A program made the translations under genes and the position numbers. From CAVUDO01 sp963740255 (lineage in GTDB: Bacteria; Actinomycetota; Actinomycetes; Mycobacteriales; Cryptosporangiaceae), in contig CAVUDO010000002.1 of NCBI GenBank assembly GCA_963740255.1, positions 1,302,001 through 1,366,000 on the forward strand: a stretch of 64,000 bases of DNA, read 5' to 3'. Shown here in pieces: positions 45,081 through 52,657 of the stretch. Within the stretch, counting starts at the first letter, position 1, and each line of letters starts with the position of its first letter. A model generated the notes under the pieces. That model made no database searches. It saw only the letters and a list, made by a program, of their open reading frames with translations, and was not told where the DNA came from.

Positions 45081-46769
45081 TCAGAAGCGGGCGGGCTCCC
45101 GGTACTCGCCCCACTCGGCCCGCAGCGCGTCGCAGATCTCGCCGAGCGTCGCCTCGGCCCGGGCCGCGTCGAGCATCGCCGGCACGATGTTCTCCGCCGT
45201 GCGGGCCACCTCGACCATGCGCCGCACGGCCGCCCGCGCGGCGGCGGCGTCCCGGCCGGCCCTGCGGGCGGCGAGCACGCGGCGCTGCTCCCGCTCCACC
45301 TCGTGGCTGATCCGGAGGATCTCCAGGTCGCCGGGGTCGTCCGCGGCGTGGACGTTGACGCCCACCACCTTCTTCTCGCCCTTCTCCAGCTTGCGCTGGT
45401 AGGCGAACGCGGCCTCGGCGATCTCGCCGGTGAACCAGCCGTCCTCGATGCCCCGCAGGATGCCGCTGGTCATCGGACCGATCGGGTGCTCGTCCCGCTG
45501 GCCCATCGCGCGGATGGCGGCGAAGATCTCCTCGGCCTGCCGTTCGATGTCGTCGGTGAGCGCCTCGACGTACCAGGAGCCGCCGAGCGGGTCGGCGACG
45601 TTGAGCACGCCGGTCTCCTCGGCGATCACCTGCTGGGTGCGCAGCGCGATCGCGCTGGCCCGTTCGCTCGGCAGCGCGAGCACCTCGTCCAGCGCGTTGG
45701 TGTGCAGGGAGTTGGTGCCGCCGAGCACCGCGGAGAGTGCCTCGATCGCGGTCCGCACGACGTTGTTGTCGGGCTGCTGGGCGGTGAGCGAGACGCCCGC
45801 GGTCTGGGTGTGGAACCGCAGCCACTGAGACTTCTCGGTCCTCGCGCCATAGACGTCGCGCATCCAGCGGGCCCAGATCCGGCGGGCAGCCCGGAACTTG
45901 GCGATCTCCTCGAAGAAGTCGACGTGGGCGTCGAAGAAGAACGACAGGGCCGATGCGACCCTGTCGATGTCCAGCCCGTGGGCCAGACCCAGCTCGACGT
46001 AGCCGAAGCCGTTGGCCAGGGTGAACGCCAGCTCCTGCGCGGCCGTCGACCCGGCCTCCCGGATGTGGTAGCCCGACACGCTCAGCGGCTTGTAGGCCGG
46101 CACCCGCTCGGCGCAGAACACCATCAGGTCGCCGATCAGGCGCAGGTGCGGCTCCGGTGCGAACAGCCATTCCTTCTGGGCGATGTACTCCTTGAAGATG
46201 TCGGTCTGCAGGGTGCCGTTGAGCGTGCCTATCGCGGTGCCCTGCCGTTCGGCCGCGGCCAGGTACATGCAGAACACCGGGACGGCCGGCCCGTTGATCG
46301 TCATCGAGGTGGTCACGTCGCCGAGCGGGATGCCCGCGAACAGCAGGTCCATGTCGGCCGCGGAGTCGATCGCGACGCCGCAGTGGCCGACCTCGCCGAG
46401 CGCGCGGGGGTCGTCGGAGTCGCGCCCCATCAGCGTCGGCATGTCGAACGCGACGCTCAGGCCGCCGCCGCCCTGGGCCAGGATCGTCTTGTACCGCTCG
46501 TTGGTCTGCACCGCGTTGCCGAACCCGGCGAACTGCCGGATGGTCCAGGGCCTGCCGCGGTACCCGGTCGGGTGCAGGCCGCGGGTGAAGGGGTACTCCC
46601 CCGGCCAGCCGATCCGGTCCATCCGCGGGTCCTCGACGCCGTCCGGCGGACCGTAGACCGGCGCCACCTCGGCGCCCGAGAGCGTGCTGAAGTCGGCGTC
46701 GCGGGTGCGGGCGGCGTCGTATCTGGCCTGCCAGCGGGCTCGGCCCACGGCGATCTGCTCGGCGTCCAC
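45081..46769 (-). CDS. acyl-CoA (methylmalonyl/isobutyryl-type) mutase large subunit, no B12 domain
   Basis: The 562-residue protein covers the substrate-binding TIM barrel of the mutase family: GEYPFTRGLHPTGYRGRPW, IRQFAGFGNAVQTNERYK, SVAFDMPTLMGRDSDDP and GTLQTDIFKEYIAQKEW. It ends after YREPARF, where fused mutases would continue into the cobalamin domain with DxHxxG; that domain is absent, as in IcmA and MutB-like large subunits, so a separate small subunit must be encoded outside the window. The isomerised acyl-CoA (methylmalonyl, isobutyryl or other) is not settled. GTG 46769 follows AGGAGG. A palindromic operator overlaps its promoter. Confidence 0.88.
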   Translation of the reverse strand: MDAEQIAVGRARWQARYDAARTRDADFSTLSGAEVAPVYGPPDGVEDPRMDRIGWPGEYPFTRGLHPTGYRGRPWTIRQFAGFGNAVQTNERYKTILAQGGGGLSVAFDMPTLMGRDSDDPRALGEVGHCGVAIDSAADMDLLFAGIPLGDVTTSMTINGPAVPVFCMYLAAAERQGTAIGTLNGTLQTDIFKEYIAQKEWLFAPEPHLRLIGDLMVFCAERVPAYKPLSVSGYHIREAGSTAAQELAFTLANGFGYVELGLAHGLDIDRVASALSFFFDAHVDFFEEIAKFRAARRIWARWMRDVYGARTEKSQWLRFHTQTAGVSLTAQQPDNNVVRTAIEALSAVLGGTNSLHTNALDEVLALPSERASAIALRTQQVIAEETGVLNVADPLGGSWYVEALTDDIERQAEEIFAAIRAMGQRDEHPIGPMTSGILRGIEDGWFTGEIAEAAFAYQRKLEKGEKKVVGVNVHAADDPGDLEILRISHEVEREQRRVLAARRAGRDAAAARAAVRRMVEVARTAENIVPAMLDAARAEATLGEICDALRAEWGEYREPARF

Positions 46770-46825
46770 GTCCAGGGCCCTCCTGAGGTCCCGTGCGGCG
46801 GGGCGGGGGTGCTGCCCCGGCTCCG

Positions 46826-46841
46826 ATACTAGGACGTCCTA
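46826..46841 (-). promoter_or_regulatory. mutase promoter with overlapping palindromic operator
   Basis: The minus-strand -10 box TAGTAT (46826-46831) overlaps by 2 bp the perfect 12-bp palindrome TAGGACGTCCTA (46830-46841). Binding there would block RNA polymerase. The start codon is 57 nt downstream. Confidence 0.6.
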
Positions 46842-46946
46842 CTAACCGGTGCCACCGCGCCTCCCCGAAGTCCCCTGAGTGCGTCCTGTACGCCGGGGCA
46901 CTCAACTACGGCGATCCGGAAGCCGCCCTCGAACCAGTTCGCCTGG

Positions 46947-47489
46947 CTACCGCGTCCCGGCCGCGGAGTCGGCTGCCGGCGTGGGGAAGTCACCGGCGTC
47001 CAGGCGGAGCGTGCGCAGCATCGCGTACATGTCGGCGCGGTCGGCCTCGTCCAGGGCGTCCAGGCCGAAGTCGACGGCCATCAGGGCGTCGGTGGCCCCT
47101 TCCACCCGCGCCCGGCCGGCCGGGGTCAGCGCGGCGAGCACGCCGCGGCCGTCCCGGGGGTTGGGCCGGCGCTCGACCAGCCCGGCCGCGACCAGCCGGT
47201 CGACGATGTTGGTGACGCTGGTCGGATGCACCATCAGCCGCTCGCCCATCACCTTCAGCGGCAGCGCGCCGGCCCTGCTGAACCGGAGCAGCACCAGTGC
47301 CTCGTACCGGGCGAAGGTCAGGCCGTGGGGCCGTAGGACGGCGTCGTACCGGGCCAGCAGGATCTGCTGGACCCGCATCACGGAGGTGGCCACCCGCATC
47401 GCACTGGCCGGCCCCCAGGTCCGCTCCCAGATCTCGCCGGCCCGTTCGACGGGGTCGAAGGGCAGGTTGAGCGGCGCGGTGGTCGCCAT
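46947..47489 (-). CDS. MarR family transcriptional regulator
   Basis: The 180-residue protein has a winged helix-turn-helix (LTFARYEALVLLRFSRAGALPLKVMGERLMVHPTSVTNIVDRL spans the recognition region; core VHPTSVTNIVDRLVAAGLV) and a wing with RRPNPRDGRGVLAALT. Dimerisation helices flank it. ATG 47489 lies 6 nt after a TAGCCT box. It is encoded between the mutase and the DUF3817 gene on the same strand and could regulate either, but the palindromes there look more like TetR sites. Confidence 0.9.
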   Translation of the reverse strand: MATTAPLNLPFDPVERAGEIWERTWGPASAMRVATSVMRVQQILLARYDAVLRPHGLTFARYEALVLLRFSRAGALPLKVMGERLMVHPTSVTNIVDRLVAAGLVERRPNPRDGRGVLAALTPAGRARVEGATDALMAVDFGLDALDEADRADMYAMLRTLRLDAGDFPTPAADSAAGTR

Positions 47490-47495
47490 GCGGGC

Positions 47496-47501
47496 AGGCT
47501 A
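47496..47501 (-). promoter_or_regulatory. -10 box of the MarR gene
   Basis: Minus-strand TAGCCT ends 6 nt before ATG 47489; no ribosome binding site is visible, so the mRNA is probably leaderless. Confidence 0.45.
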
Positions 47502-47504
47502 CCG

Positions 47505-47822
47505 TCACGCGCCGTCGACGACCGACTCCGCCGGGCTCCGGGCGCCGATCCGCCGCTCGAACCAGAGCGTCGCGAACGGCGGCACCGAGGCCAGCAGCCC
47601 GAGCACCGCAGTGCGCATGCTCCAGCCGGCCACCCGCGCGGCGAGCAGCACCGAGACGGCGTAGAGCACGAACAGTCCGCCGTGGATCGGGCCGAACACC
47701 TTCACGCCCAGCTCGTCGTGCACGACCACGTACTTGAAGAACATGCCGACCAGCAGGCCTGCCCACGAGCACGCCTCCGCGATGGCGGCGACCCGGAAGA
47801 ACAGCAGGACGTTGCGGACCAC
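47505..47822 (-). CDS. DUF3817 membrane protein
   Basis: A 105-residue protein with about three membrane helices. FRVAAIAEACSWAGLLVGMFFKY and the central GPIHGGLFVLYAVSVLLA match the DUF3817 family of small actinobacterial membrane proteins of unknown function. GTG 47822 follows GGGAGG at 7 nt. Its promoter overlaps a 15-bp inverted repeat. Confidence 0.85.
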   Translation of the reverse strand: MVRNVLLFFRVAAIAEACSWAGLLVGMFFKYVVVHDELGVKVFGPIHGGLFVLYAVSVLLAARVAGWSMRTAVLGLLASVPPFATLWFERRIGARSPAESVVDGA

Positions 47823-47848
47823 GAAGAACCTCCCAGCGGGGACGAGAT

Positions 47849-47865
47849 ATTCTACGCAGTGTAGA
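47849..47865 (-). promoter_or_regulatory. DUF3817 promoter with TetR-type operator
   Basis: A minus-strand TAGAAT -10 box (47849-47854) overlaps the inverted repeat TCTACGCAGTGTAGA (47851-47865), which has the TAC-n-GTA form of TetR-family operators. Confidence 0.55.
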
Positions 47866-47905
47866 CACTCCGGGATCGCGCGGCTTCCGCGGGGTCGGCA
47901 GGGGC

Positions 47906-48895
47906 TCAGGTCTGTGCGCCGAGACCTTCGACCAGGGTGTCCGCGGCGGCGTAGGGGTCGATGGTGCCCGCGACCACCGCGCCGGCCAGTTCGTCGAGGT
48001 TCACGCCGCTGCGCAGGTCACCGATCCGTTCGCGGAGGGCAGCGAGCGCGATCGCCTCGACCTCGGCGGCGGCCCGGGTCCGCCGCCGGGTGTCCAGCTC
48101 ACCGTGCGCGTCCAGCCAGGCGCGGTGCTCCTCCACGGCGGTCAGCACGGCGTCGAGCCCCTCGCCCCGCGACGCCACCGTCTTGACGATCGCGGGCCGC
48201 CAGGCGCCCTCCCCGGAATGCCGACCGCCCAGGCCCAACATCCCCTTCAGGTCGCGGACGGTGGCGTCGGCACCGTCCCGGTCGGCCTTGTTCACCACGA
48301 AGACGTCGGCGACCTCGAGGATGCCCGCCTTCGCGGCCTGGATGCCGTCGCCCATCCCGGGAGCGAGCAGCACCAGCGTGGTGTCGGCCAGCGAGGCGAT
48401 GTCCACCTCGGCCTGGCCCACGCCGACGGTCTCGACGATCACCAGGTCACAGCCGGCTCCGTCCAGCACCCGGACGGCCTGGGGCGTCGCCCACGAGAGT
48501 CCGCCGAGGTGGCCGCGGGAGGCCATCGACCGGATGAACACGCCGGGGTCGGTGGCGTGGTCCTGCATCCGCACCCGGTCGCCGAGCAACGCCCCGCCGG
48601 AGAACGGGGACGACGGGTCGACAGCCAGCACGCCGACCCGCAGGCCCCGGGCGCGGTACGCGGCGACCAGGGCCGAGGTCGACGTCGACTTGCCGACGCC
48701 GGGCGGACCGGTGAGGCCCAGGACGTACGCCCGGCCCGTGTGCGGGGTGAGTGCGGCGGCGACCTCGCGCAGTGCCGGGCTCGCGTCCTCGACCAGGCTG
48801 ATCAGCCGGGCCACGGCCCGCGGGTCGCCCTCACGAGCCTGGGCCACCAGCGTCGGCACGTCGAGGCTGCGCCGCCCGAAGGTCGTCTGGCTCAC
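47906..48895 (-). CDS. meaB: methylmalonyl-CoA mutase-associated GTPase MeaB
   Basis: The 329-residue G3E GTPase protects and reloads the cobalamin of acyl-CoA mutases. Walker A GPPGVGKSTSTSALV, the VDPSSPFSGGALLGDRVRM switch region, VETVGVGQAEVDIA (Walker B-like) and NKAD are present. It lies two genes upstream of the mutase large subunit on the same strand, which fits the chaperone role. The start codon at 48895 encodes MSQTTFGRRS. Confidence 0.93.
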   Translation of the reverse strand: MSQTTFGRRSLDVPTLVAQAREGDPRAVARLISLVEDASPALREVAAALTPHTGRAYVLGLTGPPGVGKSTSTSALVAAYRARGLRVGVLAVDPSSPFSGGALLGDRVRMQDHATDPGVFIRSMASRGHLGGLSWATPQAVRVLDGAGCDLVIVETVGVGQAEVDIASLADTTLVLLAPGMGDGIQAAKAGILEVADVFVVNKADRDGADATVRDLKGMLGLGGRHSGEGAWRPAIVKTVASRGEGLDAVLTAVEEHRAWLDAHGELDTRRRTRAAAEVEAIALAALRERIGDLRSGVNLDELAGAVVAGTIDPYAAADTLVEGLGAQT

Positions 48896-49030
48896 CCTGC
48901 TCCTCCCCGGCCGTCGTACGGCTGCGCACTCGCTACGGCCACCGTAGGCGGTCGCGGAACGCGGGGGCTCCAGGAACCGACGTGGCGGTCGTGCGCGTCA
49001 ACACACCCGCGCGGCCGACCGCCGCCCGGC

Positions 49031-50230
49031 CTAGGCGGACGGGACGTGCAGGATCAGCGCGTCGCCCTGCCCACCGCCCCCGCACAGTGCCGCCGCCCCG
49101 ACGCCTCCGCCGCGTCGCCGCAGTTCCAGACCCAGGTGCAGGGCGATCCGCGCGCCGGACATGCCGATCGGGTGCCCGAGCGCGATCGCACCGCCGTTCA
49201 CGTTCACCTTGCTCTCCACCTCGTCGGCCGAGAGCCCCAGGTCGCGGGTGGACTGGATCGCGACCGAGGCGAACGCCTCGTTGATCTCGATCAGGTCCAG
49301 CTCGTCGACCGCGCGGCCCTCCTTGGACAGGGCGTGCCGGATCGCGTTGGACGGCTGGGACTGCAGCGAGTTGTCCGGACCGGCGACGTTCCCGTGGGCG
49401 CCGATCTCGGCCAGCCAGGCCAGGCCGAGTTCCTCGGCCTTGGCCCGGCTCATCACCACCACCGCGCAGGCGCCGTCGGAGATCTGCGACGCGGAGCCCG
49501 CCGTGATCGTGCCGTCCCTGGCGAACGCCGGGCGCAGCCGGCCCAGGCTCTCGGCGGTGGTGTCCGGGCGGATGCCCTCGTCGGTGGTGAACACGACCGG
49601 ATCGCCCTTGCGCTGCGGGATCTCCACCGCGGCGACCTCGTCGTCGAACACCCCGTTCTTCGCCGCCTCGGCCGCCCGCTGGTGCGACCGGGCGCTGAAC
49701 GCGTCCTGCTCCTCGCGGGAGATGCCCAGCGTGGCGTTGTAACCCTCGGTGGACTCCCCCATCGGGATCTGGTCGAACGCATCGGTGAGCCCGTCGTACG
49801 CCATCGCGTCGAGCATCTCGATCGCGCCGTACTTGTAGCCCGCACGGGACTTCGGCAGCAGGTGCGGCGCGTTGGTCATCGACTCCATGCCGCCGGCCAC
49901 CACGATGTCGAACTCGCCGGCCCGGATGAGCTGGTCGGCCAGCGCGATCGCGTCCAGCCCGGACAGGCACACCTTGTTGATCGTGATCGACGGGACGGCC
50001 ATGCCGATGCCGGCCTTCACGGCGGCCTGCCGGGAGGGGATCTGACCCGCGCCGGCCTGCAGCACCTGGCCCATGATCACGTACTGGACAGCTTCGGGCG
50101 CGACGCCGGAGCGCTCCAGCGCGGCCCGGATCGCGACGGCGCCGAGGTCGGTCGCCGAGAAGTCCTTGAGTGAGCCGAGCAGCCGGCCCATCGGAGTCCG
50201 CGCACCGCCGACGATGACCGAACCAGCCAT
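49031..50230 (-). CDS. acetyl-CoA C-acetyltransferase (thiolase)
   Basis: The 399-residue thiolase has the acyl-enzyme Cys in NKVCLSGLDAIALAD, His in GGAIALGHPIGMSGAR and the second Cys in ALCGGGGQGDALI. It condenses acetyl-CoA to acetoacetyl-CoA or works in reverse. Divergent from mce and ccr, it fits the first step of the ethylmalonyl-CoA route. RBS GGAGG precedes ATG 50230, and a palindromic operator lies between the promoter and the RBS. Confidence 0.93.
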   Translation of the reverse strand: MAGSVIVGGARTPMGRLLGSLKDFSATDLGAVAIRAALERSGVAPEAVQYVIMGQVLQAGAGQIPSRQAAVKAGIGMAVPSITINKVCLSGLDAIALADQLIRAGEFDIVVAGGMESMTNAPHLLPKSRAGYKYGAIEMLDAMAYDGLTDAFDQIPMGESTEGYNATLGISREEQDAFSARSHQRAAEAAKNGVFDDEVAAVEIPQRKGDPVVFTTDEGIRPDTTAESLGRLRPAFARDGTITAGSASQISDGACAVVVMSRAKAEELGLAWLAEIGAHGNVAGPDNSLQSQPSNAIRHALSKEGRAVDELDLIEINEAFASVAIQSTRDLGLSADEVESKVNVNGGAIALGHPIGMSGARIALHLGLELRRRGGGVGAAALCGGGGQGDALILHVPSA

Positions 50231-50243
50231 GACCCCGCCTCCT

Positions 50244-50276
50244 TGAACGATCGTTCACGTGTCGCCGTCCACCCTA
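50244..50276 (-). promoter_or_regulatory. thiolase promoter and TetR-type operator
   Basis: A minus-strand TAGGGT -10 box (50271-50276) is followed by the perfect 14-bp palindrome TGAACGATCGTTCA (50244-50257), placed just after the expected transcription start and before the GGAGG site. This is a classic repressor position. Confidence 0.65.
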
Positions 50277-50604
50277 CCGAGGCCGCGGCCCGTCCCGCCG
50301 GAAACCAGCCGTCGAGTCGTGCGGAGCCGCCTGCTCCAGCCGGACGCGCAGGGGCCGGATGGCCCGGAGGACCGCGGTGCGGCTACCTCCTTCATCCATA
50401 CAGGCAGCCGGTTGTGCATGCCCATCGTGGGTCGCTGCCCCGGTCGGCGAAGCGGGCACGGTTGCGCCGAACTGGTCACGGACACCACGCTCCCGCCCCG
50501 CGAGTCGGCCATCCCGACCGCCATCGTGACACCCCGCGGCAGCGCGGACTAGCGTCGGTCACCCGAGGCGCCGCGCACCAGTGCGACCCACCAACGGAGG
50601 CAGC
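50277..50604. promoter_or_regulatory. 330-bp divergent region between thiolase and mce
   Basis: No gene could be supported. Near its right end TAGCGT (50550-50555) is a likely -10 box for mce, giving a 5' untranslated region of about 43 nt with the ribosome binding site GGAGG before ATG 50605. The remaining ~270 bp show no recognised motif. Confidence 0.5.
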
Positions 50605-51066
50605 ATGCGGATCACCCGGATCGACCACGTCGGTATCGCCGTGTCCGACCTCGACGCCGCGATCGCGTTCTACGCCGACACGTTCGGCCTGGTCAGCGTG
50701 CACGAGGAGACCAACTCCGAGCAGGGGGTCCGGGAGGCGATGCTGGCCCCGCCCGATGCCGCCGCCGACACCACCCGCATCCAACTGCTCGCGCCACTCC
50801 AGCCGGACTCGACGATCGGACGGTTCCTCGACCGCAGCGGCCCGGGCGTCCAGCAGCTCGCCTACACCGTGGCCGACCTGGACGCCGCGTGCGCGGAGCT
50901 GCGCGCCAAGGGCGTCCGACTGCTCTACGACGAACCCCGGAGCGGCACCGCGGGATCGCGTATCAACTTCGTGCACCCCAAGGACGCTGGCGGAGTGCTG
51001 GTGGAACTCGTCGAGCCGGCCGCCGGTGCCGCCGGGAGTGCCCCGGCGGGCGGCGGCGGGGCGTAG
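50605..51066 (+). CDS. mce: methylmalonyl-CoA epimerase
   Basis: The 153-residue VOC-fold protein begins RITRIDHVGIAVSDLDAAIAFY (metal His), has VQQLAYTVADLDAA in the second module, FVHPKDAGGVLVELVEP at the end (metal Glu), and a Gly/Ala tail. It interconverts the R and S forms of methylmalonyl-CoA (and probably ethylmalonyl-CoA). ATG 50605 follows GGAGG. In Streptomyces coelicolor the epimerase gene neighbours scy and filP, as it does here apart from ccr in between. Confidence 0.92.
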   Translation: MRITRIDHVGIAVSDLDAAIAFYADTFGLVSVHEETNSEQGVREAMLAPPDAAADTTRIQLLAPLQPDSTIGRFLDRSGPGVQQLAYTVADLDAACAELRAKGVRLLYDEPRSGTAGSRINFVHPKDAGGVLVELVEPAAGAAGSAPAGGGGA

Positions 51067-51125
51067 TGCCCGACACGCGGAGTGCGGTCGGTCACAGGGT
51101 CACCCTCTGGATCGTTACCCGTCGG

Positions 51126-51131
51126 TAGCGT
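51126..51131 (+). promoter_or_regulatory. -10 box of ccr
   Basis: TAGCGT in the 130-bp gap after mce gives ccr its own promoter with an untranslated leader of about 58 nt. Confidence 0.45.
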
Positions 51132-51196
51132 TCAGGGGCAGCGGCTCGGCCAGGACAGCCCGTCCGCCGGAGACCCGAACCGGAAAGGTGGCCGTG

Positions 51197-52528
51197 GTGC
51201 AGGAGATCCTCGACGCGATCCTCGCCGACGAGCCCCGCGCGGTGGAGGGCCTCAAGGTTCCGCCCTCCTACCGGGGCGTGGTGGTGCGCAAAGAAGAAAC
51301 AGGAATCTTCGAGGGCGTCGCGACCCGGGACAAGGACCCGCGTGCCTCGCTGCACGTCCAGGACGTCCCGACGCCGGAACTGGGGCCCGGCGAGGCGCTG
51401 GTCGCCGTGATGGCCAGTGCCGTCAACTACAACACGGTGTGGACGTCGATCTTCGAGCCGATGTCCACCTTCGGCTTCCTCGCGAAGTACGGCCGACTCT
51501 CGCCGCTGACCGCGCGTCACGACCTGCCCTACCACGTCGTCGGATCCGACCTGGCCGGCGTCGTCCTGCGCACCGGGCCCGGCGTGCAGGCGTGGAAGCC
51601 CGGCGACGAGGTGGTGGCCCACTGCCTCTCGGTGGAGCTGGAGAGCCCGGACGGCCACGACGACACGATGCTCGACCCGGAGCAGCGGATCTGGGGCTTC
51701 GAGACGAACTTCGGCGGGCTGGCCGAGCTGGCGCTGGTCAAGTCCAACCAGCTCATGCCCAAGCCCGCGCACCTGACCTGGGAGGAGGCGGCCTGCCCGG
51801 GGCTGGTCAACTCCACCGCCTACCGGCAACTGGTCAGCCACAACGGTGCGGCGATGAAGCTCGGCGACGTCGTGCTGATCTGGGGCGCCTCCGGCGGCCT
51901 GGGCTCCTACGCGACCCAGCTGGCGCTGGCTGCCGGCGCGACACCGGTGTGCGTGGTGTCCAGCCCCGAGAAGGCCGCGATCTGCCGGGCGATGGGCGCA
52001 GACCTGATCGTCGACCGCAACGCCGACGGCTTCCGCTTCTGGAAGGACGAGAACACCCAGGATCCGAAGGAGTGGAAGCGGTTCGGCGCCCGGATCCGCG
52101 AGCTCACCGGCGGGGACGACCCGGACATCGTCTTCGAGCACCCCGGCCGCGAGACGTTCGGTGCCTCGGTCTACGTCGCCCGCCGCGGCGGCACGATCGT
52201 CACCTGCGCGTCCACGTCGGGGTTCCTGCACCAGTTCGACAACCGGTACCTGTGGATGAGCCTGAAGCGGATCGTCGGCTCGCATTTCGCCAACTACCGC
52301 GAGGCCTGGGCGGCGAACCGACTGATCCAGCACGGCCGGATCCACCCCACCTTGTCGAGGTCCTATCCCCTCGAGGCGACCGGTCAGGCCGCCTACGACG
52401 TCCACCGCAACGCGCACCACGGCAAGGTCGGCGTGCTCTGTCTGGCACCGCGTGAGGGACTCGGTGTCCGCGACACAGAGTTGCGGGCGCGCCACCTCGC
52501 GGCGATCAACCGGTTCCGCGTCGGCTGA
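51197..52528 (+). CDS. ccr: crotonyl-CoA carboxylase/reductase
   Basis: The 443-residue MDR-family enzyme reductively carboxylates crotonyl-CoA to ethylmalonyl-CoA with NADPH and CO2, a key step in the ethylmalonyl-CoA pathway and polyketide extender supply. VASAVNYNTVW-like VMASAVNYNTVWTSIFEP, LPYHVVGSDLAGVV, GFETNFGGLAELALVK, WGASGGLGSYATQLA, FEHPGRETFGAS and DNRYLWMSLKRIVGSHF match the family. GTG 51197 gives MQEILDAI, the usual start, and lies 8 nt after GGAAAGG; GTG 51194 is equally possible. Confidence 0.95.
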   Translation: MQEILDAILADEPRAVEGLKVPPSYRGVVVRKEETGIFEGVATRDKDPRASLHVQDVPTPELGPGEALVAVMASAVNYNTVWTSIFEPMSTFGFLAKYGRLSPLTARHDLPYHVVGSDLAGVVLRTGPGVQAWKPGDEVVAHCLSVELESPDGHDDTMLDPEQRIWGFETNFGGLAELALVKSNQLMPKPAHLTWEEAACPGLVNSTAYRQLVSHNGAAMKLGDVVLIWGASGGLGSYATQLALAAGATPVCVVSSPEKAAICRAMGADLIVDRNADGFRFWKDENTQDPKEWKRFGARIRELTGGDDPDIVFEHPGRETFGASVYVARRGGTIVTCASTSGFLHQFDNRYLWMSLKRIVGSHFANYREAWAANRLIQHGRIHPTLSRSYPLEATGQAAYDVHRNAHHGKVGVLCLAPREGLGVRDTELRARHLAAINRFRVG

Positions 52529-52644
52529 GCGTTGTCACCCCCCGTCACGGCCCGCCGGTTTCCCTTCGGGTGGCGCCGTGTTTCCGGCTCGTGCACAGGG
52601 TGAAACTGGCCGGATGCGGCCTGGAAGCGGCCGAAAGCTTCTGC

Positions 52645-52650
52645 GATAGT
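52645..52650 (+). promoter_or_regulatory. -10 box of leaderless coiled-coil gene
   Basis: GATAGT ends exactly 7 nt before ATG 52658 and decides this start over GTG 52649, which would lie inside the promoter. Confidence 0.5.
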
Positions 52651-52657
52651 GGGCGCC

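Noticed and set aside
50259..50552. 97-codon open frame in the thiolase-mce gap
   Set aside because: Pro/Arg-rich, no ribosome binding site or -10 box at its start, and no resemblance to a family; it overlaps the thiolase promoter.
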